Shown here piece by piece: positions 44,005-53,985 of a DNA stretch of 64,000 nucleotides. A model generated the notes under the pieces. It had not been told where the DNA came from, searched no databases, and saw nothing but the letters and a program-made list of their open reading frames with translations. The stretch comes from Marinagarivorans cellulosilyticus (lineage in GTDB: Bacteria; Pseudomonadota; Gammaproteobacteria; Pseudomonadales; Cellvibrionaceae): positions 620,001 through 684,000 of the forward strand of contig NZ_AP023086.1 of NCBI RefSeq assembly GCF_021655555.1, given 5' to 3'. Position 1 is the stretch's first letter; every line of letters starts with the position of its first letter. Both the position numbers and the translations under genes were made by a program.

Positions 44005-45870
44005 TCAATTGACTTGACTGAACCGTATTGATTCATAGATTTCTTTGCCGATATTAAAAGAATTGTTTTCACTCCATGCTCGTATGCGATTGTCTGTTGT
44101 CAGTGCATAGACAATACCTTGCTCAACGATAGCGTCTTTTATTGGGCCTAAATCTTTAGGGGTAGCTATGTCGCTGTTCCACAGGATAGGCTCATTATTT
44201 TTCGTGATTAACGCGTAACCATTACTGCCAATTGCTTTTATGGGAGGGAATAGGTAAAACCTTTCTGATATTAACTTTTCGTCTTTCCCCCAATAAATGA
44301 TTCGACCGTTTTTTGTTAAAGCTATGCTAAAGCCATTGCCTGCAAAGATATCTATAATCTCATCGTTAAATTCTGGTACTTTATTTTCTCCAAACTCAAT
44401 ATTTATCCCCCAAGAGATTACACTGTGGTCATTCAATAATGCGAGTGCATGATGATCGCTTAGAGATATTTTATTTATGGTTGGCTCGAAAGATATTCTG
44501 CTAAAAGCATCTTCCCATAGCGAGTTCGAATCTGGGTAGTGATGGAGCTCTCCCGGCCTGTTGGTGTATGCGATGATTTCTGCATTAGTGGAATAGCTAA
44601 GTACCTCTTCAAAAGTTGTTAAGGTGTAGTCATAACCGCGCTCCGTCCAATGTGTCGGAGTTTCGACATAAACATTGCCGCTTTCACCCTCTAGGACTCC
44701 TATTTTTAACTGGCGCTGAGTTACAGCAATGATTGGGTCATATGTTTGATTGTCGTCTATTTTAATTTTTCGGGTGTAGGCAGTGGCATAATTAAATAGT
44801 TTTCCGTCTTGGGTTAACCAGCCAAAATTGGGAGCGATCTTTTCTATATTCGAAAGTTCGCTAGCATTTTTTGTGGCAATGCCAATTCCTCCCCATGTTA
44901 CTATTTCTCCAGAAGTTGTCTTCGCGATACCTTGCGTGTCTGTTGTTCCGTAGTCACCAGATTTACCATATCCTCCCACGCCAGAAATAGATATTTCTAC
45001 AATATCCGATAATTCGACAGGAGGAATAAAATCTTCCGAGTATTCGCCCCAAAATTGAACCGAGCCGTCGGCTAGAACTACAGCATTGACATTGTCCGAG
45101 GCGCTAATGTCAATAGCACCTGTCAACAGTGTTAAGTATGAGGGTGTGATGTATGGTGGGGTAAAGTTGGGCTTGGGGGGGCGGTAGTCAGGGCATGGTG
45201 ATAAAAGACCGCACCCTAGGTTTATACCTTTTCGAATGTCGCGCCAAGTTGCAACGCGCCCATCCTCGAAGAGTGCTATAAAATGTTTATCGCCTGCAGC
45301 TATTTTAACAATTCGGCCAGAATCTGGTGCAACTTGCCAGGCTTCGTTTCCATCTTGATCCCACTGAAATACAGAGCCATCCTCTCTTAACGCAATAGAG
45401 GAGTTTGCGGATAGTGCTGTAGATACGTATTTCCCTTGCATTAGTGGCGGTGATATTGGCCCTCCAATAAGTTCTCCTGTTTCAGTCACTGCAACAAAGC
45501 GCCCCTCGCTAGAATAACGCTCTAATTTCCAGTCAATATATTTTATCGAGGTTGATACGACGTTGTGCAATAGTTCTTCGAGATTGGGGTCGTTTTGGAG
45601 AAAGATAATTTTACCGTCTGTGTCTATTGCAATGCTTTTTATGAGTGCGTGTAAATTATCAATACTTTTAAGATCTTTAGCTTTTCCCCATGCTAATGCT
45701 GTTCCTTTATTTAATATTACAGACATTTCTTCAAATGCTTGGATTGTACGCGGATTGTCGATGGTATAAGTAGGGTCTGCCGGCTCGTCACTTATAGAGA
45801 TGGGCGTTGAACTCCCTGTACATCCGGTTATTAGTAACAATAGAGAAGCTGCCAAATAAGTAATTTTCAT
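44005..45870 (-). CDS. Lipoprotein with RCC1-like repeats
   Basis: 621 aa. Lipobox LLITGC (Cys17). Repeated ~50-residue units containing (V/A)xxWG or similar (ALAWGKAKD, VQFWGEYSE, IVTWGGIG, VISWGINIE, IIYWGKDE) preceded by ALxxDGSV-like strands, as in RCC1/BLIP-II beta-propellers. Probably a surface-exposed binding protein; the ligand is unknown. AT-rich relative to the operons at 28-42 kb, consistent with an accessory region. Confidence 0.7.
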   Translation of the reverse strand: MKITYLAASLLLLITGCTGSSTPISISDEPADPTYTIDNPRTIQAFEEMSVILNKGTALAWGKAKDLKSIDNLHALIKSIAIDTDGKIIFLQNDPNLEELLHNVVSTSIKYIDWKLERYSSEGRFVAVTETGELIGGPISPPLMQGKYVSTALSANSSIALREDGSVFQWDQDGNEAWQVAPDSGRIVKIAAGDKHFIALFEDGRVATWRDIRKGINLGCGLLSPCPDYRPPKPNFTPPYITPSYLTLLTGAIDISASDNVNAVVLADGSVQFWGEYSEDFIPPVELSDIVEISISGVGGYGKSGDYGTTDTQGIAKTTSGEIVTWGGIGIATKNASELSNIEKIAPNFGWLTQDGKLFNYATAYTRKIKIDDNQTYDPIIAVTQRQLKIGVLEGESGNVYVETPTHWTERGYDYTLTTFEEVLSYSTNAEIIAYTNRPGELHHYPDSNSLWEDAFSRISFEPTINKISLSDHHALALLNDHSVISWGINIEFGENKVPEFNDEIIDIFAGNGFSIALTKNGRIIYWGKDEKLISERFYLFPPIKAIGSNGYALITKNNEPILWNSDIATPKDLGPIKDAIVEQGIVYALTTDNRIRAWSENNSFNIGKEIYESIRFSQVN

Positions 45871-46492
45871 TGATATAAGCTCTATCCAAGTTTATTGTTT
45901 TAACGATGCCTGTTCTATTGATATATCTACCCTAACGTTGCATTAACTTTTGGCCCAGGATCGCTTCGCTGCTTCTATGGCAGTATTTCTAACGTCGTAC
46001 TCAATTTTTCTGGATCTCACCTAGAGTGACTAGTGTCAATCCAAAAAAAATCTCCGTTCAACGCTATAAATGCCACTCTATAAGCTCTTGAACTCAAAAT
46101 CTAATGCAACGTTGGGGTCTAGAAGTTGCAATTTTTCATTGGAACTAGGGAGCATCACTCTAGTAACGATTTCACAGTCACTATATTGTGCTCGTGCTGT
46201 GTGGTACATGCGTAAAAGTACGTAAATTGGGATTGAAGGGGCTGGCGACGACGCACTAGGACAGGCATCTCGCAAACAGGATATGGTCAACTTAGGGGGG
46301 CATACACTCTAAAATCTGGGCAAAAAACGATCGGCATATTTCGGGACACCCTAAACTCACCTGGTGACTTCGTTTCCATAAGTGGTCTTGCGGGCCTAGG
46401 GCGTCCAGCCGTCAGCCCCGTACCTTGTCGAAATTAAACTTGCCTAGATTAATAATTGTTAGAATTCTAAATTATTATAGTAATTAGTCGGC
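45871..46492. other. Intergenic with transposon-end-like repeat motifs
   Basis: No supported gene; a 70-codon frame at 46078-46290 has no recognisable domain. Contains the repeated motifs GGGCATACACTCTAAA (about 46297) and TTTCGGGACACCCTAAACTC (about 46339), both recurring elsewhere in 43-58 kb. Confidence 0.6.
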
Positions 46493-47608
46493 TTACTGCT
46501 TTAGATAATTATTTTTTCCAAAAAATGTTTCTACTTCGGCTTTACCGTGACCCAAGTAAAAATCAACAAAAACACCTGGGTGATAAAAACGGTTTTCGGT
46601 TTTAGCCAACAGGTGAGTGACTTGACCTTGCGCCGTAGTTGCGATTAAACCCTCGTTGCCAATTGTTATCGTAAAACTGTCGCTTTCGTCATTTTCGTTG
46701 ACGTACTTGCCCTCAAACCCTTGCAGTACATCCTTAGGTAGATCCAGCTTCGCCCGCTTAAACATATGCTGGTAGCCTCCGGCGTAACCCGGTAAGTTCA
46801 TACCTGAATGGCCAAAGCCATCTAACTTTTCTAGTTGTAAATCAAAGCCGTTTAAGTTTGCTTTTTTAAGCGAGTCGGTCAGTTCAAGTACACCAGGAAC
46901 GACGGGGTCCCAGCTCCCAACACCAATATAGAGGCGCTTACCTACCAAATCGCTTGTGTTTGCCAAATACTCGATGCGTTTTTGCACCGCATCACGCCCT
47001 GGGCTGTAATCCCCCGCTATGGCGATTGCACCGTCAAAGATATCTGGCCGCTGGAGTAGCCCATAGGTCGCAAATGTTGCCCCCCAAGACCCACCCAATA
47101 AAAAGCGTTGGCCATTTAACGGAAAGCGCTTCTCAAGCTCAGGAATTATGTCACTAGCAATTACATCAACAAATTTTTTGGCGTGCCCACTATTGGCATA
47201 TTGCGGCACTGGCCCCGGTAAAAGGTCGCGGGCACGAATTGCATGCACATCACCTTCGATGGTACCCCAGTCAATGCCAATGATGACTGTTTCTGGAATT
47301 TGGCCATCAAAATATAGACAATTAAACGCATTGGCCGCTAAGGGAAAATCCCACTGGCCATCAACTTTAATAATCACCGGATAATTTTTAATAGGCGTTT
47401 GGCCAAAGCTGGCAGGAAGCTTCGCCTGGATGCGAAAATCTTGATCTAACGAGGGAGAGTAAACGGTAAAAATTTGTGTAGAGTCTATAACGACTCTTTG
47501 CATTGGAGTGTTGGCTTGTACTTGCAAATCGGTGGGGGTAGGCGCATTCGCACATCCGTAAAAAAGCAGAGCCATCAACGAGCCGGCAATTCTTAGCGTA
47601 TTCAACAA
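46493..47608 (-). CDS. Alpha/beta-hydrolase (esterase D-like) lipoprotein
   Basis: About 371 aa from a TTG at 47608: CTAAGGAG sits 7-8 nt before it, inside the longer frame that starts at 47641. The result is a compact lipoprotein signal (GSLMALLFYGC). Esterase fold (PF00756-like): YPVIIKVDGQWDF, IIGIDWG, nucleophile elbow GGSWGATFA, IAIAGDYSPG, and the likely His in FGHSGMN. The C-terminal ~60 residues form a small beta domain. It may hydrolyse acyl or feruloyl esters or siderophore esters; substrate not inferable. Isolated gene. Confidence 0.75.
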   Translation of the reverse strand: MLNTLRIAGSLMALLFYGCANAPTPTDLQVQANTPMQRVVIDSTQIFTVYSPSLDQDFRIQAKLPASFGQTPIKNYPVIIKVDGQWDFPLAANAFNCLYFDGQIPETVIIGIDWGTIEGDVHAIRARDLLPGPVPQYANSGHAKKFVDVIASDIIPELEKRFPLNGQRFLLGGSWGATFATYGLLQRPDIFDGAIAIAGDYSPGRDAVQKRIEYLANTSDLVGKRLYIGVGSWDPVVPGVLELTDSLKKANLNGFDLQLEKLDGFGHSGMNLPGYAGGYQHMFKRAKLDLPKDVLQGFEGKYVNENDESDSFTITIGNEGLIATTAQGQVTHLLAKTENRFYHPGVFVDFYLGHGKAEVETFFGKNNYLKQ

Positions 47609-47641
47609 TGTAAAACTCCTTAGTTGCAAATTGATCATCAA

Positions 47642-48116
47642 GAAACTACGGGGATGCTGAGGGGGTCGCTATTCAGGTTACTTTATTTGCCGCCTATTTG
47701 GCAAAATCAATTTTTCAACTATGCCATATTCTCCGAACGAACAAAGCCGCCGTTAACCAGTCACTTACACACAAAAGCTGGTCACATATTTCGCACATGT
47801 TTCGGGACACCCAAAACTCATTCCAGTAAGGGCAGGGGCTTGGGTAAGGATACGATATATGCCTGAAGCGACTGCCGCTCCCGTAATACCTATCGGCGTA
47901 GAAATAATGGGCCCAAAAAGTTTTAGGCACTGGATGATACAAAATTAGGTAATCAGGCGCATAGCGAATGGCTGGTGCCCATCCTGTGGAATCAAGCTCG
48001 AATCTCTCCCAAGATCATCGCCCGTAATGTAGGCGCAAGGGGTTTTTTGGTGCTACTGAGGGTGAGTTTTTCACCCTCAGCAGGTTTCGTGAATAGTTAA
48101 GCTGCGCGAATGCGGC
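47642..48116. other. Intergenic with repeat motif
   Basis: No supported gene. Holds another copy of TTCGGGACACCCAAAACTCA at 47801-47820. A hairpin GAGGGTGAGTTTTTCACCCTC at about 48059-48079, roughly 40 nt after the 48117 stop, may terminate the DUF6174-like gene. Confidence 0.5.
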
Positions 48117-50204
48117 TTAATCAAGTGCCTTGAAATTTGTGATCTCAAGATTGAAGCCGGCATCAACCGCTTGGCCCTCGCGGTCTATTACGACCAGTTG
48201 CGGGTAATAGTGCTCGCGATTAAATAGGACTTCAGCGGTTCGCTCTTGAGTGAGGGTTGCCTTGATCTCATCAAAGAGTCCCTTAATCGTGTAAATGCGC
48301 CAGCTGCGCTCTTGTTCGGTGAGCTCTCTCTCGAGCCTTTCTGCATAGGCTCTGACAATGGTGCCGTCTCGCACTTCGACCTCAACTGGGCCCTCCACTA
48401 TGCAAAAGCAACTAACATTAACAGTCATTATATAGTTATTGATCGCGCCGCTTTCCCACATGCGCTGCATATCATCTACTGTGCTGCTGTCGGTAGAAGT
48501 TAGCCATTGAAAGTTTGAGATAAGGTATTGCAGGTAATCGCCAGGCACTCTGTCGGCTGGGTGAATTCTCACTTCGGTGGGTACGCCATGGGTATTGGCT
48601 TGAAACTCAATATCGCGAGCGTCGCTATACTCGAAAATGGTCTGGTACACCTGTTCAATATTCGCCGCGATGGGTGGTGTTTCACTATCGTTTAAGATGC
48701 TTTGTATTTGGTGTGTGCGACCCAGCGCGCTAATTAAATAGTGATAAAGGTTGATGCTGAATTCTTTGCTTTCAAAGCGGTATTCAAAGTAACTATCGCT
48801 CGCCATGCGCCATTGGGCGAGTGCCTTTGAAGCATAGTTAAGGGTATAGCGATCAGTCAACGCGTTTATGGTATAGGTGGCGTTGCTTGTACTGCGTGGA
48901 AGCGTCGGGTTGAAGGTGATGGTCTCGGGGAAGTGACGGTCTTGGTTGTAAGTTACGTCAATGTAATCAGAGGGTTCGCTATAAGCGTTTTCCAAAAGCT
49001 CAAAGAGCGCATCGATAGTCATTAGATTATCGGGCATGCGGTGTGTTGCGCTTAACGGTGCTGCGCTAACACCATTATCAGTGACCACAATGCGGTGACT
49101 GCCATCGTAATAACAATCGCAATCTACGGTCAGTGTGTAGGAGTATTCACCGTCGGGTTTACTGGCTAGCCAGTTGGCCGCCTGGGTTTGGCGGGTGGCT
49201 TCTAGCTCATCAAAGAATTCGATCGAAAGCAGCTCATCCCTTCCGTAGTCATCATCGGAGCGGTCAGGGTAGGAGTAGCTCCAGCTACCTATTCCTTCTT
49301 TTGAATAGCTGATGGAATAGGTAGGGATAGTGACAAAGCTATCGCTCAGGTTGGCGCGGCTATCGAGCGTACGCCCGCCTTTAAAAATGTATCCAAAATC
49401 ATCACTGATGCTTTTGCCAAAGCCAAGTGTGGCCTCTCCAGAGTCAACAACGCCAAATGTAGTAAAGGTGTAGTCGTAAACGCCGTTGCAATTATTAAAC
49501 CCGACAATGCAGTTGCCATAATCGCCAAGCTGGTATTGGTAGCTTCGATATTGGTGATTGCTCCAGGTTACCGATGCTTTATCGCGCTCTGCAAGGCGTT
49601 CGGCTTTTTCAGTGTCGCTCAGAGTGGGTGGCTCCGAGCTGCTCGAAGAGCTGCTTTGCACGACGACAAAATGGGTAATGCGATAGCTCGACTCGTCATC
49701 TGCGGCGCCGGGTAATGGGTCGATCACTACGCGTTCGGGGTAGCCGTATTGAGGGTTGTAACTGACCTCCGTTAAATTCCCCGCTCTAATGGCCGACTCG
49801 ATAGTGTCAAACAGGGCTGGGATGCGAGGGTTGATATTGTCAATGACTGGGATTGCTTCATCACCGATGGGGCTGCGACCAACCATGTCGCCATCACGCC
49901 ACTCCACCAAAAAGTCATCGCGCCCAAAGCAAAAGCAGTCAATGTAAAACTCATATTGATAATGCCCTGCGCTATAGCGTTGCCAGGCTGCGCGGTGGTA
50001 GGCAAGTTCTTCAAGTGCATCTTGATGCGACGGGCTTGATGAGCTTGAGGCGACCACGGAACTCATCACGCTAGAGCTGCTCTGTGCTGACGATTGGACT
50101 TCGCTACTGGAAGAGCGGGTTTCGATTGTCACTTTAATATCGCTGCCGTCACAGGCGGATAGCAGGCAGGCTGTTGCAAGTAGTGCTGTAATGCGTGCGT
50201 TCAT
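48117..50204 (-). CDS. Lipoprotein with four DUF6174-like repeats
   Basis: About 695 aa from ATG 50204 (AAGGA 7 nt upstream). Lipobox LLSAC, poly-Ser linker, then four ~150-residue repeats. Each begins with W-x(8-10)-Y-x-Y/F and includes a strand with a Cys cluster (DCFCFG, DCDCYY, SCFCIV; the third repeat lacks it). Next comes xVxVxDG, then an LFxxIE/LLENA helix, and finally a V-x-YN-x-x-x-x-(F/Y)P-x-x-(I/V)-x-(I/F) block. These are hallmarks of DUF6174. Function unknown; paired Cys could form disulfides or bind metal in the periplasm. Confidence 0.7.
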   Translation of the reverse strand: MNARITALLATACLLSACDGSDIKVTIETRSSSSEVQSSAQSSSSVMSSVVASSSSSPSHQDALEELAYHRAAWQRYSAGHYQYEFYIDCFCFGRDDFLVEWRDGDMVGRSPIGDEAIPVIDNINPRIPALFDTIESAIRAGNLTEVSYNPQYGYPERVVIDPLPGAADDESSYRITHFVVVQSSSSSSSEPPTLSDTEKAERLAERDKASVTWSNHQYRSYQYQLGDYGNCIVGFNNCNGVYDYTFTTFGVVDSGEATLGFGKSISDDFGYIFKGGRTLDSRANLSDSFVTIPTYSISYSKEGIGSWSYSYPDRSDDDYGRDELLSIEFFDELEATRQTQAANWLASKPDGEYSYTLTVDCDCYYDGSHRIVVTDNGVSAAPLSATHRMPDNLMTIDALFELLENAYSEPSDYIDVTYNQDRHFPETITFNPTLPRSTSNATYTINALTDRYTLNYASKALAQWRMASDSYFEYRFESKEFSINLYHYLISALGRTHQIQSILNDSETPPIAANIEQVYQTIFEYSDARDIEFQANTHGVPTEVRIHPADRVPGDYLQYLISNFQWLTSTDSSTVDDMQRMWESGAINNYIMTVNVSCFCIVEGPVEVEVRDGTIVRAYAERLERELTEQERSWRIYTIKGLFDEIKATLTQERTAEVLFNREHYYPQLVVIDREGQAVDAGFNLEITNFKALD

Positions 50205-50360
50205 CGTTTGTCCTTTTTGCAAGTCAAAATGGCTTTTGCGTAACCTACACGGCTCCCATTAAGGAGTCTGTTAAATTTTGTAATTGTGTGAACCTTGATC
50301 TCTAAGTGGCGTTGGTGAGTGGCTAGAATAAAGCGTGACAGGCATGCTAAAAACGCGTAT

Positions 50361-50541
50361 CGCCGCGCTTTAGTTGGGTTATAAGCGCACCCCTAACCGG
50401 CAGCGATGTAAATCGCTATTTGGTCAACCTCCTTTGTATTCACTCTCGCTGGCAGCACTCAACCATCCCCATCAATGTAACGGATTTTTCTGATGGGGCT
50501 GTAATGATAGCCTAAGCGAATAAAGTGGCGTTGTTGTGCTT
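50361..50541 (+). repeat. RAYT-transposase 3'-end relic (copy A)
   Basis: Contains LGYKRTPNRQRCKSLFG in one frame, preceded by an in-frame TAG. About 180 nt, including non-coding DNA past the gene end, matches the copy at 53547-53728 in opposite orientation. Confidence 0.8.
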
Positions 50542-50952
50542 GGTAACTTGGTGATGGCTAAGGGTTGCAGGGCTATTCTGCTTTTTGGGGAAAAGATTTG
50601 AGTGAGTGCCCAGACATTCGGATGTCAGGTATTCGATCGAGCGAGGATATGAACAGAAGCTACGCATTTTTTTCGTTTTGATAGCTTTTAGTTGTTCAAG
50701 AGTCGGTGGCATAGGCGACTATGGCTTAATCGTCTGTCGTAAAATTCCTTTTTTTAACGCACGCCAATATTGCTTGTTCTAGCGGCTTATGACCTAATCT
50801 CGGCACCAAAATAGAGCCTATATTGGGTTTATCTAATGATTCATGGAGTGGGGTATATGGAGTGGTACCGATGTTTGTGTGTAATCAGGTATTGCCTTGA
50901 GGTGACCTGGCGTTGCTAAAAGGCAGATTAATAAATAGCGATAGGATTGAAC
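50542..50952. other. Intergenic, no gene seen
   Basis: Between relic copy A and the haloperoxidase-like gene. It provides that gene's upstream region; no clear promoter is assignable. Confidence 0.4.
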
Positions 50953-52449
50953 ATGCTAAACAAACGAGTCTATAAACGCGTAATAAAGAGTGCTCTGGGG
51001 ATGGTGATTGCGGCTAGCTGGCAGGTGAGTGCAGCATCCTGCCCCCAGTTGGCCAACGTGCCTTTACCACCTAAATGTACGGCGGCAGATTTAGGTGTCT
51101 GTAATGCGGCAGTACAGAATATTATTCCAAGCGCAGCGTGTGCGATTTTTGAAGTATCGCCAGCAGCAAACGATGCTACTTTAGTGCTCCGCTTTACCAC
51201 CATGATTACTAACTCGTGGTTCGATGCTACAGCGCCTTATCATCCAACCGCTAAGGGCGTGTATTCAGATATCCCGCAGCGCCCAGCACCGGCTGACAAC
51301 ACTGAGCTGAATATTGCGTTGTCCTACGCATCTCACAAAGTATTGAGTGGATTGTTTCCTCACCGTGCAGCCGAGTGGGACGCTATGCTTGCAGAGCTCG
51401 GCCTAGACTCAAGTGACTTGTCAGAAGATCTGAGCTCACCCATTGGCATTGGTAATTATTCTGGCCGCAAGGTACTAGAGGGGCGCCTTAATGATGGTAT
51501 GAATCAGTTGGGTAATGAGGGGGATCAAGACTATCACCGCATGCCTTACGCCGATTACACGAATTTCAAACCTGCGAATAGCGCCTATAAATTGCGCTTT
51601 CCATCCAAGTGGCAGCCTGCTGTGGTGATGGAGCGCCCTGGGGTTTATCGGGTGCAACAATTCGTGACTCCGCAAATTGCATTGACTACGCCTTATAGCT
51701 ATGAATCTACGCATGAGTTTCGTGCGCCAGTCCCACGCAAATCTAAGATTTGGAATCGCCGTGATTATGTTGGTCAAGTGGATGATGTGCTGGATACTTC
51801 AGCGAATTTGACGGATGAGCAAAAAATGAAAGCTGAATTATTTGATATGAAAATATTCAGCCTAGGTTTTGCAGCTATCTTTGCATCACAGTCTCAAGGT
51901 TTGTCGTTAATGGATTTTATTCATTATGATTTTCTGACCAATATGGCGGCATTTGATACGGCCATTGCCGTCTGGAAAGAAAAGCGTCGCCATAACTCTG
52001 TGCGTCCGTTCTCGGCGGTACGCTACATCTATAGAGATCGCCCGGTGACAGCATGGGGTGGCGTTGGCAAAGGTACAGTGCATGATTTGCCGGCAAGCCA
52101 GTGGACTAGTTATTTACCTGTGGCCGATCATCCAGAGTACCCATCGGCCTCTGCGAGCTTCTGCGCCGCTCACGCAGAAACCAGCCGTTTGTTCTTGCCG
52201 CAAGGCGATAGCTTAGATTACAGCGTGCCAGCCTTTGCGGGTAGCTCTCAAATTGAGCCGGGTATCACTCCGCAAGCTGATTTGATGCTGCACTTCCCGA
52301 CCTGGACGGATTTTGAAGACGACTGTGGTAATAGCCGGGTATGGGCCGGTGTGCATTTTGCAGACTCAGTACCAGCCGGGCAGAACATCGGCCACCAAAT
52401 CGCCAACCGCGCCTATCAGTTTTACCTTACTAAGGTGGCGGGTGAGTAG
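50953..52449 (+). CDS. Vanadium-dependent haloperoxidase-like PAP2 protein
   Basis: About 498 aa from ATG 50953 (AGGA 7 nt upstream; TTG 50947 is the longer frame). Sec signal peptide, all-helical core. The vanadate/phosphate site motif K-x6-RP is present (KRRHNSVRP), as is SR-x5-H-x2-D (SRVWAGVHFAD). The middle motif, normally PSGH, reads HPEYPSASASFCAAH, so Gly-His at the usual spot is replaced and a His lies a few residues later. It is probably a periplasmic acid phosphatase/haloperoxidase homologue with altered or different chemistry. Terminator follows. Confidence 0.8.
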   Translation: MLNKRVYKRVIKSALGMVIAASWQVSAASCPQLANVPLPPKCTAADLGVCNAAVQNIIPSAACAIFEVSPAANDATLVLRFTTMITNSWFDATAPYHPTAKGVYSDIPQRPAPADNTELNIALSYASHKVLSGLFPHRAAEWDAMLAELGLDSSDLSEDLSSPIGIGNYSGRKVLEGRLNDGMNQLGNEGDQDYHRMPYADYTNFKPANSAYKLRFPSKWQPAVVMERPGVYRVQQFVTPQIALTTPYSYESTHEFRAPVPRKSKIWNRRDYVGQVDDVLDTSANLTDEQKMKAELFDMKIFSLGFAAIFASQSQGLSLMDFIHYDFLTNMAAFDTAIAVWKEKRRHNSVRPFSAVRYIYRDRPVTAWGGVGKGTVHDLPASQWTSYLPVADHPEYPSASASFCAAHAETSRLFLPQGDSLDYSVPAFAGSSQIEPGITPQADLMLHFPTWTDFEDDCGNSRVWAGVHFADSVPAGQNIGHQIANRAYQFYLTKVAGE

Positions 52450-52478
52450 GGCGTAGTTGTTGATCACATGTGTAGGAG

Positions 52479-52502
52479 GGGGCTTTTTGAAGCCCCTTTT
52501 TT
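52479..52502 (+). terminator. Terminator of haloperoxidase-like gene
   Basis: GGGGCTT / AAGCCCC with TTTG loop and T-run. Confidence 0.9.
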
Positions 52503-53546
52503 ATTGTTTGGCGCTAATATTGGTGGTTGTGTTAGGTGGCCACGTGGCCAGCTTTTGCGGTGCTGTGCAGTGGGCCAAGCTAGCTGAATTGAGGGGCGTA
52601 TCGTCGCTCACGATGTGTATTCACTGTTAGCGTTAGAGGGAATTATTTTCGGTGTTAGAAGGCCAACGTGCCCCACTTTCACCGGCGGCAGTGCACCCTA
52701 TATGCCCCACTAAACAACAAGAGTATTATTTCGATAGCGGCTGTCCGTAAATAACACCATCCAAACCTACGTTAATCAAATAACCATCTTGAATTATCGG
52801 CGTAACAAAAAAAACGCCTGTGATATATTCGCCCAGCAGTTGGCGGAGTGTTTGGGGTGTCCCAATTTACTGCAAACAGCATAAGCCGAGATTTCCAACA
52901 GACGATGTCGCAATATGATGGTGGGCGGATTAGGTGGCGCTCTAAATTGACAATAAGAAACAAAAAAGCCGCTAAGGCAGTTAAGCTTTAGCGGCTTTTT
53001 GTGTTGAGGGTTAGACCCAAGGAATACTAACCTATTGATTCAACAGTTTTTTGTTTTGGGTGTCCCCGATTATTGGTTATTGTTAATCTCATAGGATTTT
53101 TTTTACTGTCAGTAGAATTCATAAAGGGTCCTTGCATACAAGTGACTGATTGGACGTAGTATTATGGAGGTTCTTAAGAAATGACGGTGTTTAACACGCA
53201 TCATCGTCTAACCAAGCATGTTGTTCATAGCGTATCTTATCAATCACCCACTGCCAATACTTACCCTGCGCGGGTATTGGCATGTGCCACCGCGTTGCGC
53301 CAATCACTATCGAATGAGGTATAACATGGGCTAATGGAAAGTTAATACTGCTCTAGAGCTCACGGTAGGAAGGGGTTGCAGAGAGCTAATACAGGACAGT
53401 CGCCGTTAAAAAGATCAAAAGCTGAGTGTCATTGAGTTTCAGACTTTGGAGTGTATTGAGCCGTCAAATAACGGCTTTATAGTGTTTTCCGTTTTAATAA
53501 AGCAGGACACTCACTCAAATCTTTTGTCCAAAAAGTAGTGAAATTA
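52503..53546. other. Long non-coding stretch with repeats and an orphan terminator
   Basis: No supported gene. Contains GGACACCC-family motifs on the minus strand (near 52850-52871 and 53051-53075), a strong hairpin with A/T tracts at 52962-53002 not next to any gene, and GCAGGACACTCACTCAAATC at about 53502-53521 beside relic copy B. Confidence 0.6.
52962..53002. terminator. Orphan bidirectional terminator-like hairpin
   Basis: AAAAAAGCCGCTAA / TTTAGCGGCTTTTT stem around an 11-nt loop. No gene ends at it on either strand, so a lost gene or an unannotated small RNA is possible. Confidence 0.65.
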
Positions 53547-53728
53547 AGCACAACAACGTCGCTTTATTTACTTAGGCTATTAGCACAGCCCCATAAAAAC
53601 AATCCGTTATATAGATGGGGATGGTTGAGCGCTGCCGAGGAATGTGAATACAAAGGTGGGTTAACCAAATAGCGATTTACATCGCTGCTGGTGAGGTGTG
53701 CGTTTATAACCCATTTGGAGCGCGGCCC
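53547..53728 (-). repeat. RAYT-transposase 3'-end segment (copy B)
   Basis: Covers the last transposase codons plus ~110 nt of downstream DNA; matches copy A at 50361-50541 with scattered substitutions. Confidence 0.8.
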
Positions 53729-53966
53729 TTTCGATGGAACCGTCGGAGCCGACAAAGGTTTTTGTATTCTCCTCAAAGGCTTTGGTTAACGAGATCCAAT
53801 TATCCGGCTCAATGCCTAAACTCTCGAGGATTGGTGGTAAACCAGCATTAATCGCACCGCGCTTGTCCACCCGCAGCACCTTACCCAACCAATCTACCAA
53901 CTCAATATAATCTGTTAATTGAAACGACAAACCTTGCGGCATGGACTCACGCGGGGTTGCCTACAA
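53661..53966 (-). pseudogene. REP-associated (RAYT/Y1) transposase C-terminal relic
   Basis: Reads PRESMPQGLSFQLTDYIELV, then DWLGKVLRVDKRGAIN, a helical segment and MGYKRTPHQQRCKSLFG-stop. This is the conserved C-terminal region of long IS200-like REP-associated tyrosine transposases (DYxELVDWxGRxxRxDKRGAI). The Y1 HUH catalytic part is missing, and an in-frame TAG lies just upstream of the homology. Confidence 0.8.
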
Positions 53967-53985
53967 ATTCCGCCAGATTCTTCTC

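Noticed and set aside
46078..46290. 70-codon minus-strand ORF
   Set aside because: Lies among repeat motifs, no family, no start signal.
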